A stretch of DNA of 16,212 nt, from NCBI GenBank assembly GCA_964469055.1, contig CAYXXN010000052.1, positions 1 to 16,212 of the forward strand, read 5' to 3'. Each line of letters opens with the position of its first letter. Within the stretch, counting starts at the first letter, position 1. This document shows positions 7,634 through 14,612 of the stretch, one piece after another. The translations under genes and the position numbers were made by a program. Origin of the DNA: CAYXXN01 sp964469055. Lineage in GTDB: Bacteria > Acidobacteriota > Thermoanaerobaculia > Multivoradales > JAHEKO01. The notes beneath the pieces are model-generated. The model saw only the letters and a list, made by a program, of their open reading frames with translations. It made no database searches and had not been told where the DNA came from.

Positions 7634-10363
7634 ATGAGTCTCGCTCCCGGCTCCCGCCTCGGCCCCTACGAGATCCACGCCCGGCTCGGCGCGGGTGGGA
7701 TGGGCGAGGTCTATCGCGCCGAGGACTCCCGCCTCGGGAGGCAGGTGGCGATCAAGGTGCTGCCCGAGAGTGTCGCGGCCGAACCCGAGCGGCTGGCGCG
7801 CTTCGAGCGCGAGGCCAAGGTCTTGGCCTCGCTCAGCCATCCGCACATTGCAACCCTGTTCTCCTTCGAGACGGCGGAGGTCACGGCCGTCGCCGGCGCT
7901 ACTCCGGTGCCCTTCCTGGTCATGGAGCTCGCGCCCGGCGAGACCTTGGCCGAGCTCCTGGCGCGTGGCGCGATCCCGGTGAACGAGGCTCTGGCCATCG
8001 CCCGCCAGATCGCCGAGGCGCTCGAGGAGGCGCACGAGAAGGGGATCGTCCATCGCGACTTGAAGCCCGCCAACATCAAGGTCTCTGCCGACGGCCAGGT
8101 CAAGGTGCTCGACTTCGGCCTCGCCAAGGCGGTCGAGCCGGCCCCGCCTGCGGACTCGTCCGCCTCGCAGCTCGCCCACTCCCCGACGCTCACGCTCGGC
8201 GCCTCCGTCCAGGGCGTGATCCTCGGCACGGCGGCCTACATGGCGCCGGAGCAGGCGCGCGGCGCGGGCGTCGACAAGCGCGCCGACATCTGGGCCTTCG
8301 GGGTCGTCGTCTACGAGATGCTCGCCGGCCGGAGCCTCTTCGCCGGCGACTCGGTCCCCGACACGCTGGCGGGGGTGCTCCGCGCCGAGGTGGACCACGA
8401 CGCACTGCCGGCGGCGACCCCGCCGGCGATCCGCCGCCTGCTGCGCCGCTGCCTCGAGCGCAACCCGAAGAACCGCCTGCACGACATCGCCGACGCCCGC
8501 CTCGTCCTCGATGAGGTTCTCGTCGGCAAGCTCGACGAACGGCCGCAGCTGACGGCCGCGACTCTGCCGAGCCGGCCGGGATGGAAGGCCTGGCTCCCGT
8601 GGGCGGTCGCCGCCGCGGCGCTCGCCGGCGCGGTCTTCTCGATCCTGCGCTCCGGCACCGGGACCGGGCCGCAGGTGACCTTGCGGGCCGATCTCGCGCC
8701 GCCGCGCGACCACGGCTTCTATTTCCAGGGCGACTACGGCGCGCCGGCGATCCTCTCTCCCGACGGCGAGACGGTGATCTACGGGGTCATGCCCGAGAGC
8801 GAGCGCACGGCGCGGCTCTGGGCCCGGTCGCTCGTCACCGGCGAGCAGCGCGAGCTGCCGGGCACCGAGGGCGCCTCGGCGCCCTTCTTCTCCGCCGACG
8901 GCGCCGCGATCGGCTTCTTCGCCGAGAGCAAGTTGAAGACGGTCGCCCTCGCCGGTGGCCGGCCGCTCACCCTCGCCGAGGCGCAGAACGGCCGCGGCGG
9001 CGCCTGGACCGCGGACGGCACCATCGTCTTCTCGCCCGACTTCCGCTCGCCGCTCTTCCGGGTGCGGGCCGCGGGCGGCACTCCCGCGCCGCTCACCACC
9101 ATCGACGAAACCCGGCACTCGAGCCACCGCTGGCCCGTCCTGGCGGGCGACCGGGTGATCTACCTCGCCGTCCATCACTCGCCGGAGGTCGCCAAGGACA
9201 TCGGCCTGCGCATCGTCGGCCTCGACGGCTCGGACGACCGCCCGCTGCTCTCCGGCCTGGCCAACGCCGCCTTCGCGGGGGGTCACCTCCTGTTCCTGCG
9301 CGAGACGACGCTCTTCGCGCAGCCCTTCGACCTCCGCGCGGGAACGCTCGAAGGCGAGCCCGCGGCGCTCGTGCAGAGCGTCCTGGTCGACAACTCGACC
9401 TGGCGGGCGACCTTCGCGGCGAGCGAGCGGCGGCTGCTCGTCGCTACGGGCAGCGAGGGCGGCTTGACCCACCTCTCGTGGCTCGACCGGGACGGCCGGG
9501 CGCAGGAGGAGGTGAGCGGCGACGGCTATCACTGGGACCTCCGGCTCTCGCCGGACGGCCGCACCCTCGCGGTCTCCCGGGGTCAAGAGCAGAACGATCT
9601 CTGGCTCATCGACCTCGAGCGCGGCACCGAGAGCCGCTTCACCTTCGAGACCAGCTTCGAGGACTCGCCGGTCTGGTCGCCCGACGGCCGGTGGGTCTAC
9701 TACCTGTCGAGGGGCCATGCCGACCTGCGCGACCGCGTGTACCGCAAACCGGCCAACGGCGCCGGCGCGAGCGAGCTGGTCTACGAGTCGACGCCCGAGG
9801 AGGACCTCTACTTGAACGATGTGACCGCCGACGGCCGGGCGCTCGTACTGACGGTCGGTACCCTTCCCTTCGAGCGCGCGAGCGACCTCGCCTTCCTAAC
9901 CCTCGGCGCCTCACCGCAAGTCCACCGGCTCGCCGAGACACCGTTCGTGGAGGGTGAGGGGCGCCTATCGCCGGACGGCCGTTTCCTGGCGTTCGGCTCG
10001 CTCGAATCGGGGAACTTCCAGGTGTTCGTCGTCGCCCTCGCCGTCGGCGATCCCTGGCAGCCGCCGACCGCCAAGTGGCAGGTATCGACCGAGGGCGGAC
10101 GCCACCCCCTCTGGTCGCGCGACGGCACGGAGCTGGTGTTCCTCGACCTCAATGGCAACCTGAGCCGCGTGGCAGTGGCCCGCGACACTGCGGACACCCT
10201 GCGCTTCGGCGTCCCGACGGCCGTCGCCTCGACCACCGCGATGATGGATACAACGTCGCTCGACATCGCCGCCGACGGGCGCCTGCTGATCAACCACTTC
10301 GGCGAGGACCAGTCGGAGCCGCTGCGGCTGATCGAGCCCTGGACCGCGCTGCTGCCGCGCTGA
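7634..10363 (+). CDS. Transmembrane Ser/Thr protein kinase with PD40 beta-propeller sensor
   Basis: A complete 909-residue protein. Kinase domain about 12-295: Gly-loop GAGGMGEV (19-26), beta-3 Lys41, helix-C Glu60, HRDLKPAN with catalytic Asp142 and Asn147, DFG Asp160, APE Glu206, then DIWAFGVVVYE; all catalytic residues are present, so it should be active. One transmembrane segment lies at about 318-337, preceded by a short linker. The remaining 550 residues are a propeller-like region with PD40 signatures at about 374, 419, 459, 638, 681, 730, 778, 827 and 879 (LSPDG, WSPDG, WSRDG and similar). The expected topology is kinase inside, propeller outside. The start at ATG 7634 (MSLAPGSRLGPYEI) is chosen because homologous kinases begin just before the GPYEI strand; in-frame codons upstream overlap the transporter gene. 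It is a paralogue of the truncated kinase at the left edge, with a shared long activation loop containing LAHSPT. It lies 40 bases downstream of the transporter and has its own candidate promoter. Confidence 0.95.
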   Translation: MSLAPGSRLGPYEIHARLGAGGMGEVYRAEDSRLGRQVAIKVLPESVAAEPERLARFEREAKVLASLSHPHIATLFSFETAEVTAVAGATPVPFLVMELAPGETLAELLARGAIPVNEALAIARQIAEALEEAHEKGIVHRDLKPANIKVSADGQVKVLDFGLAKAVEPAPPADSSASQLAHSPTLTLGASVQGVILGTAAYMAPEQARGAGVDKRADIWAFGVVVYEMLAGRSLFAGDSVPDTLAGVLRAEVDHDALPAATPPAIRRLLRRCLERNPKNRLHDIADARLVLDEVLVGKLDERPQLTAATLPSRPGWKAWLPWAVAAAALAGAVFSILRSGTGTGPQVTLRADLAPPRDHGFYFQGDYGAPAILSPDGETVIYGVMPESERTARLWARSLVTGEQRELPGTEGASAPFFSADGAAIGFFAESKLKTVALAGGRPLTLAEAQNGRGGAWTADGTIVFSPDFRSPLFRVRAAGGTPAPLTTIDETRHSSHRWPVLAGDRVIYLAVHHSPEVAKDIGLRIVGLDGSDDRPLLSGLANAAFAGGHLLFLRETTLFAQPFDLRAGTLEGEPAALVQSVLVDNSTWRATFAASERRLLVATGSEGGLTHLSWLDRDGRAQEEVSGDGYHWDLRLSPDGRTLAVSRGQEQNDLWLIDLERGTESRFTFETSFEDSPVWSPDGRWVYYLSRGHADLRDRVYRKPANGAGASELVYESTPEEDLYLNDVTADGRALVLTVGTLPFERASDLAFLTLGASPQVHRLAETPFVEGEGRLSPDGRFLAFGSLESGNFQVFVVALAVGDPWQPPTAKWQVSTEGGRHPLWSRDGTELVFLDLNGNLSRVAVARDTADTLRFGVPTAVASTTAMMDTTSLDIAADGRLLINHFGEDQSEPLRLIEPWTALLPR

Positions 10364-10373
10364 GGTCGCTCCT

Positions 10374-10400
10374 CACCGTCGGAAACGCCTGTGGACGGTG
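10374..10400 (+). terminator. Weak hairpin after the second kinase gene
   Basis: CACCGTC (10374-10380) and GACGGTG (10394-10400) form a perfect 7-bp inverted repeat with a 13-base loop, 10 bases after the kinase stop. No T-run follows, so if it ends transcription it would have to be a non-canonical or Rho-assisted site; it could equally be an operator for the next gene or chance in GC-rich DNA. Confidence 0.25.
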
Positions 10401-10403
10401 GCC

Positions 10404-10434
10404 TTGCCCACTGGGGGTGGTCCAGTCGTAGACT
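10404..10434 (+). promoter_or_regulatory. Candidate promoter of the small hypothetical gene
   Basis: TTGCCC (10404-10409) and TAGACT (10429-10434) form a possible -35/-10 pair with a 19-base spacer. The -10 ends eight bases before the ATG at 10443, so the transcript would be leaderless or nearly so; the intervening bases are TGGGGGCG, a poor ribosome site. It fits the pattern seen before two other genes in this window. Confidence 0.3.
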
Positions 10435-10442
10435 TGGGGGCG

Positions 10443-10823
10443 ATGGGCGGCCCCGCGACCGGCATCTACCATCGCCTGCCCGCCGTCGAACTCGCCGAGC
10501 TGGCGCGCGCGGCGGAGGATCTCGACGGCGTGCGCCGCTCCGAGCTCGCGGCCGGCGACCGGGTCACCGTCTCCACCCGCAACTCCATCTACACGCTGGT
10601 CGCGGCCGGCGACGGGACGTTCGCGGCGGCGGGCGGCTGGTTCGCCCGTCAGGGCGCTGGACCGACGACCGTCAAGATCGTCGGCTGCACGGCCGGCGGC
10701 CACGCCGTCTTCGCCGATCTCGTCGCCGCGCCGGGCCTGTTTCTCGAGTTCGACAACGGCGTGACCACCACCCGCATCCGCAGCGTGCGCGTGCAGCGGG
10801 CGGCGGCGGCAGCTAGGGCGTGA
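10443..10823 (+). CDS. Small conserved-looking protein of unknown function
   Basis: This 126-residue soluble protein has no signal peptide or membrane segment. Residues 7-29 look helical (YHRLPAVELAELARAAEDLDG); the rest is rich in short beta strands, with VTVSTRNSIYTLV at about 41-53, a Gly-rich GGWFARQG at about 65-72, VKIVGCTAGGHAVF at about 78-91, and APGLFLEFDNGVTTTRIRSV at about 96-115, resembling a small beta-barrel or sandwich. I recall similar unannotated proteins in other soil bacteria, but cannot name a family. The start at ATG 10443 is chosen because it follows a TAGACT box closely; an in-frame ATG-like start further up (10398) would run into the kinase 3' spacer, and GTG 10530 would remove the helix. 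Its stop codon lies inside the end of the convergent protease gene, an 11-base overlap. Being alone between a kinase and a protease, its role is not indicated. Confidence 0.78.
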   Translation: MGGPATGIYHRLPAVELAELARAAEDLDGVRRSELAAGDRVTVSTRNSIYTLVAAGDGTFAAAGGWFARQGAGPTTVKIVGCTAGGHAVFADLVAAPGLFLEFDNGVTTTRIRSVRVQRAAAAARA

Positions 10824-13008
10824 CCACGGTCCAGGCCGAGGTGTCGCCGCTCTCGAAGCCGTCGGCGAAGACGAGGCTTCCGTCCGGCGACAGCACGAGG
10901 GCGAAGTCGACGTCGATCTCCGGCGTCTCGAGGTGCGCGTCCTCTACCACCTCGTCGGCCAGCACCTCGATCGTCCAGGTGCCGGCGGCGGGATTGGCGA
11001 CGAAGACGTTCTCGACGGTGTCGATCGTGTTCGAGCTGCCGCCCGACTCGGAGAGGTTGTCGTCGTCGAGCCCGTTGTTGCCCCAGTAGACGTCGGCGCT
11101 CGGCGAGGTGACCTTGAGCGACAGGTCGTTGATGCGATGCACCTCCGCTCCCGGCGTTCCCATCGGGTCGACGTACGCGAGGGTGGCATTGAACAGCGCT
11201 TTGCCAGCCGGCAACTCGACCGTCGTCTGGTAGCTCGCCAGCGGCGCCAGCACGACCGACTCGTCGACAATCTGCGTCTCGAGCGCCGCGTCGTAGAGCG
11301 AGCGCGCGTCGGCCGTCCCCCAGCCCTGCTTGAAGCGGTCGATGTCGCCGTTGGGCCCGCCCTGCGTCCAGTCGTAGCGGTGGGCGCCGTGGATCATCAG
11401 CGCCTTGGCGGTCACCATGTGCGGCCGGCTGTCGAAGACCGAGGCTCCCCCACCGTGGTCCGGCCAGACGCCTTCGTGCCACATCTCGAAGAGGAGGCCG
11501 AAGTAGCCGGCGGTCTGCGGTGTCGCCGAGCTGGTGCCGCCGAAGCTGCCGTAGGAGGTGTCGCTGCTGTTGGTCGCCGAGAAGATCACGTCGTAGAAGA
11601 ACGCCAGGTCCGGTTTCACCCGCCCGTCGGCCGCCGGGCCGATACTGGCGCCGAAGTCCCACTCGTCGTCGCCGCGGTCGGCAGTGTTGAAGTGCTTGAT
11701 GCCGCCGACGGCGACGATGTTCTTCGCCCAGGCCTGCGGCCGCGAGCTCTGGTTGCCGAGGTTCGACTGCGACTGGGTGGAGAGCAGTTGGTGGAGGAAG
11801 AGATAGTCGTCGGTCTCGGCCGAGATCGTCGTGTACTCCGTCGTCTGGCTGCTGCCGACGCTGGCGGTCTGGAAGACGGCGCGGTAGGGGCCGGCCGGGT
11901 CGAGCAGCTCCTCGTTGATGTCGTAGCGCGACGTCGGGCCGCCGAACTGGCTGCTCTCAGCGTAGCAGAAGAAGATCGGCTGGCCGGACGGCGACCCGCC
12001 GCGGGCCATCGGATTGACGCCCTGGGCGAAGACGTTGCTGGTGACGCTCGTGCCGTGGGGAATGTCGCAGGAGGCGGCGACGCTGTGGAGGATGGGGGTG
12101 AGAGCCCACTCCTGGTGGGTGAAGCGCAGCTCGGTGTCGAAGATCTCACCCGCCACACCCTGGCCGGTGAAACCCCCCACCTGCTCGACGTAGTTGGCGC
12201 CCCCGACCTCGCGCACGATGTCCATGTCGAGCCCGCCGGGACCGCCCCAACGATCGACGTAGTGGACGCCGTCGTCGTGGACGAGCGCGGCGAGCTGGCC
12301 GTGGCCGAGGGTGGCCTCGAGCCTAAAGCCCTCGGGGGTGAGCAGGTGGAGCTCGCCGCCCAACTGCCGGATGCGCTCGACCAAGGCGAGCTGCGCCGCC
12401 TTGCCACGCCGCGTCGTCATGACCGAGTAGCGCTCGGCCGGGAGCTCCTCTGTCTCGCCAGCGAGCGCGGCGCGCAGCGCGCCCTCGACGCGGTAGGCCG
12501 GGTGGTAGGGGCCGACCCAGCGCACGAAGGCGAGGCTCTCGACGACGCTGCGCGCCAGCGGGTCCATCTCGACCAGCAGCGTGTGCTGGGTGTAGTGGCG
12601 GTGGATCGTGCCGCCCGCCTCGACGATCAGCCGCTGCAGCTCCGGCAAGGGCGTCGCCACGAGCTGCACGAGGAAGAGCCGGTTGCCCGGTCGCGCGACG
12701 AGGCCGTCGGCGAGCGGCGGCTCGCCGTCGACGAGCGGGTCGAAGCGGAAGTCGGCGAGCTCGACGGCGTACTCCGTGGCGCGGGGGCGGCCTCGCAGCG
12801 CGCCGTCGGCGTTGGTGACCGCGTAGTGCGAGGTGAGGCTTCCGTCGGCAGCCTGCTCGTCCCACAGGGTCAGGGTCAGGCCGGCTTCCGGCACCGACAC
12901 CGTGCGCAGGTCGAGCGCCGGGCCGGCCGCTGCCGCGGCGGCGGCGACGAGCCAGCCGGCGGCGAGGCCGAACGCCGGACGAAGAACTTCGCGGGGATGG
13001 TGTCGCAT
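10813..13008 (-). CDS. Secreted subtilisin-like (S8) serine protease with duplicated propeptide-like region and C-terminal jelly-roll domain
   Basis: A 731-residue exported protease. Residues 1-28 form a Sec signal peptide (basic start, Ala-rich core, cleavage near AAAAGP). About 105-175 and 205-260 contain two related units, each with a GG-[IL]-H core (GGTIHRHYTQ and GGELHLLTPE) and a terminal V-x-x-V strand, resembling inhibitor-I9-type propeptide folds. The S8 domain is about 265-580: Asp291 in EIFDTELRFTH, His318 in PHGTSV, the oxyanion Asn probably Asn419 (LGNQSS), and Ser493 in GGTSSATP. The Asp motif reads DTE rather than the usual DTG or DSG. Cys314 and Cys348 could form a disulfide. 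About 590-705 is a beta-rich C-terminal domain (LSLKVTSPSADVYWG, AGTWTIEV) like the P-domain/jelly-roll tail of KP-43-type proteases. The last residues, VFADGFESGDTSAW plus five, form a short tail. Start ATG 13008 is supported by GGAG seven bases upstream. Likely role: extracellular or envelope protein digestion. Confidence 0.92.
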   Translation of the reverse strand: MRHHPREVLRPAFGLAAGWLVAAAAAAAGPALDLRTVSVPEAGLTLTLWDEQAADGSLTSHYAVTNADGALRGRPRATEYAVELADFRFDPLVDGEPPLADGLVARPGNRLFLVQLVATPLPELQRLIVEAGGTIHRHYTQHTLLVEMDPLARSVVESLAFVRWVGPYHPAYRVEGALRAALAGETEELPAERYSVMTTRRGKAAQLALVERIRQLGGELHLLTPEGFRLEATLGHGQLAALVHDDGVHYVDRWGGPGGLDMDIVREVGGANYVEQVGGFTGQGVAGEIFDTELRFTHQEWALTPILHSVAASCDIPHGTSVTSNVFAQGVNPMARGGSPSGQPIFFCYAESSQFGGPTSRYDINEELLDPAGPYRAVFQTASVGSSQTTEYTTISAETDDYLFLHQLLSTQSQSNLGNQSSRPQAWAKNIVAVGGIKHFNTADRGDDEWDFGASIGPAADGRVKPDLAFFYDVIFSATNSSDTSYGSFGGTSSATPQTAGYFGLLFEMWHEGVWPDHGGGASVFDSRPHMVTAKALMIHGAHRYDWTQGGPNGDIDRFKQGWGTADARSLYDAALETQIVDESVVLAPLASYQTTVELPAGKALFNATLAYVDPMGTPGAEVHRINDLSLKVTSPSADVYWGNNGLDDDNLSESGGSSNTIDTVENVFVANPAAGTWTIEVLADEVVEDAHLETPEIDVDFALVLSPDGSLVFADGFESGDTSAWTVVTP

Positions 13009-13040
13009 GGGGACGCTCCGGGAGGGAAGGGAACGGGGAG

Positions 13041-13076
13041 TCTTCGGAGTGTAGAACGAATTGGCCCCCGGCCCAA
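13041..13076 (-). promoter_or_regulatory. Candidate promoter of the S8 protease gene
   Basis: On the minus strand TTGGGC (13076-13071) and TACACT (13053-13048) are separated by exactly 17 bases, giving a leader of about 33 bases that contains a GGAG ribosome site seven bases before the ATG at 13008. The -35 matches only its first three bases to consensus, so the call is moderate. Confidence 0.4.
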
Positions 13077-13104
13077 GGCGGTCCAGGGTGCCCGGCGGGC
13101 CCGC

Positions 13105-13133
13105 TTCCCGGCCGGCGGCGGTTCGGATAGCGT
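13105..13133 (+). promoter_or_regulatory. Weak candidate promoter of the AbgB-like gene
   Basis: TTCCCG (13105-13110) and TAGCGT (13128-13133) are 17 bases apart and would give a short leader carrying the GGGAG ribosome site. Matches to consensus are poor (3 of 6 for both). The divergent spacer 13009-13158 is the longest non-coding stretch in the window and must hold the control for both genes. Confidence 0.22.
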
Positions 13134-13142
13134 CCGCGGAAC

Positions 13143-13152
13143 CTCCCGGGAG
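13143..13152 (+). promoter_or_regulatory. Ribosome site within a 10-bp palindrome
   Basis: GGGAG (13148-13152) lies six bases before the ATG at 13159 and forms the right half of the perfect palindrome CTCCCGGGAG. The left half could mask it only through an intermolecular duplex or a larger fold, as there is no loop. It supports the chosen start. Confidence 0.5.
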
Positions 13153-13158
13153 ACTTTC

Positions 13159-14601
13159 ATGCGCCGCGATGCCCTCGCGTTCGTTCTCGTCGCGCTCGCC
13201 CCCGCCGTGACGGCGGCCAAGGAGCTGCCCTTCCTCACCCAGAAACAGGCGGCCGTCGCCTCGGTCGACGCCCACGCCGGCGAGCTCGTGGCCCTCGCCG
13301 ACCAGGTCTGGGAGTACGCCGAGACGGCGCTCCGCGAAACCCGCTCGGCGGCTCTCCTCGCCGACCACCTCGAGGCACGGGGCTTTCGCGTCGAGCGCGG
13401 AGTGGCCGACCTGCCGACGGCATTCATCGCCAGCTACGGCGAGGGCCATCCCATCGTCGGCATCCTCGGCGAGTACGACGCCCTCCCCGGCATCTCGCAA
13501 CAGGCGGTGCCCGAGCGCGCACCGCTCGTCGAGGGCGGGGCGGGCCAGGGCTGCGGCCACAACTTGCTGGGGGTGGGGGCGCTCGGGGCGGCCCTGGCCG
13601 TCCAGGAGCGCATCGCCGCCGGCGAGCTCGGGGGCACGGTGCGCTTCTACGGCACGCCGGCCGAGGAATCGGTGGGCGGCAAGGTCTACATGGCCCGCGC
13701 CGGGCTCTTCGACGACCTCGACGCGGTCATCACCTGGCATCCCGACCTGGGCACGCGCGCCGACACCGAGGGCAGCCAGGCGATGATCGACTTCAGGGTC
13801 GAGTTCACCGGCCGCGCCGCCCACGCCGCGGCGGACCCCTGGAACGGGCGCAGCGCGGCCGACGCCGCCGAGCTCTTCACCTACGCTCTGAACCTGATGC
13901 GCGAGCACGTGAAGCCGACGGTGCGCATGCACTACACCTTGCAGGAGGCTGGCGACGTGCCCAACGTGGTGCCCGAGCACGCCAGGCTCTGGGTGTGGGT
14001 GCGCGACTCGCGGATGGGGGGCGCCGAGGAGCTGCTGGCGCGGGCGACGAAGATCGTCGAGGGCGCGGCGCTCGCCACGGAGACCGAAGGCAAGCTCACC
14101 ATCCAGGCCGGCTCCTGGGAGATGCTGCAGAGCCGCCTGGGCAGCCGGCGCCTCCATGCCAACCTCGAGTGGCTGGGGCCGCTCACTTACACGCCCGAGG
14201 AGGAGGCCTTCGCCGCCGCCCTGCAGCAGGCTTCCGGCGTGCCGCAGGCCGGCATCGCCGGCGCGCTCGAGCCGTTCGTCGAGAACCCAGGCGATCCCGA
14301 CGGCGGCTCGACCGACGTCGCCGATGTCTCCTGGTTGGTGCCGGCCGTCCACCTGTCGGTGACGACGGCGCCGGCCGGCGTCCCGTGGCACGCCTGGCCG
14401 ACCGTAGCCGCCAGCCGCACCTCGATCGGGCACAAGGGAATGCTCTTGGCCGCCAAGGCGCTCGCCGCGACGGCGATCGACCTCATGGCCGACCCCGAGA
14501 TCCTGCCCGCGATGCGCGCCGAGCTCGAGCAACGACGCGAGGGCAAGACCTGGAAGCCGTGGGTGCCCGAGGGACCGCCGCCGGTGCCGGCGGCGGAGTA
14601 A
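13159..14601 (+). CDS. Exported AbgB-like M20D amidohydrolase
   Basis: A 480-residue metal-dependent amidohydrolase of the p-aminobenzoyl-glutamate hydrolase subunit B group. Residues 1-20 look like a Sec signal peptide (MRRDALAF, hydrophobic core, AVTAA end), so the enzyme is predicted outside the cytoplasm, unlike E. coli AbgB. Metal-site residues are visible: Cys132 and His134 (GQGCGHNLLG), Glu169-Glu170 (TPAEESVGG), His194 (ITWHPD) and His425 (SIGHKGM). The dimerisation (lid) domain is about 207-320 (FTGRAAHAAADPWNGR). The GGSTDVADVSW motif at about 382-392 is typical of AbgB. The family cleaves amides such as aminobenzoyl-glutamate or dipeptides; no AbgA partner is present here, so the true substrate is uncertain. 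GGGAG six bases before the ATG supports the start. The gene is followed after 11 bases by another exported amidohydrolase and is divergent from the S8 protease across 150 bases. Confidence 0.9.
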   Translation: MRRDALAFVLVALAPAVTAAKELPFLTQKQAAVASVDAHAGELVALADQVWEYAETALRETRSAALLADHLEARGFRVERGVADLPTAFIASYGEGHPIVGILGEYDALPGISQQAVPERAPLVEGGAGQGCGHNLLGVGALGAALAVQERIAAGELGGTVRFYGTPAEESVGGKVYMARAGLFDDLDAVITWHPDLGTRADTEGSQAMIDFRVEFTGRAAHAAADPWNGRSAADAAELFTYALNLMREHVKPTVRMHYTLQEAGDVPNVVPEHARLWVWVRDSRMGGAEELLARATKIVEGAALATETEGKLTIQAGSWEMLQSRLGSRRLHANLEWLGPLTYTPEEEAFAAALQQASGVPQAGIAGALEPFVENPGDPDGGSTDVADVSWLVPAVHLSVTTAPAGVPWHAWPTVAASRTSIGHKGMLLAAKALAATAIDLMADPEILPAMRAELEQRREGKTWKPWVPEGPPPVPAAE

Positions 14602-14612
14602 GGAACGGTGCG

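Noticed and set aside
7601..9718. 705-codon minus-strand open frame opposite the second kinase
   Set aside because: Low-complexity Arg/Gly/Ala/Glu-rich translation with no motifs; shadow of the kinase frame.
10933..13158. Long plus-strand open frame before the AbgB-like gene
   Set aside because: It is the antisense of the S8 protease, has an Arg/Val/Ala-rich composition without domains, and the signal peptide and ribosome site place the start at 13159.
13009..14532. Upstream in-frame extension of the S8 protease, about 508 codons on the minus strand without a stop
   Set aside because: It is antisense to the well-supported AbgB-like gene; high GC removes stops from that frame. The signal peptide and GGAG at 13008 mark the true start.
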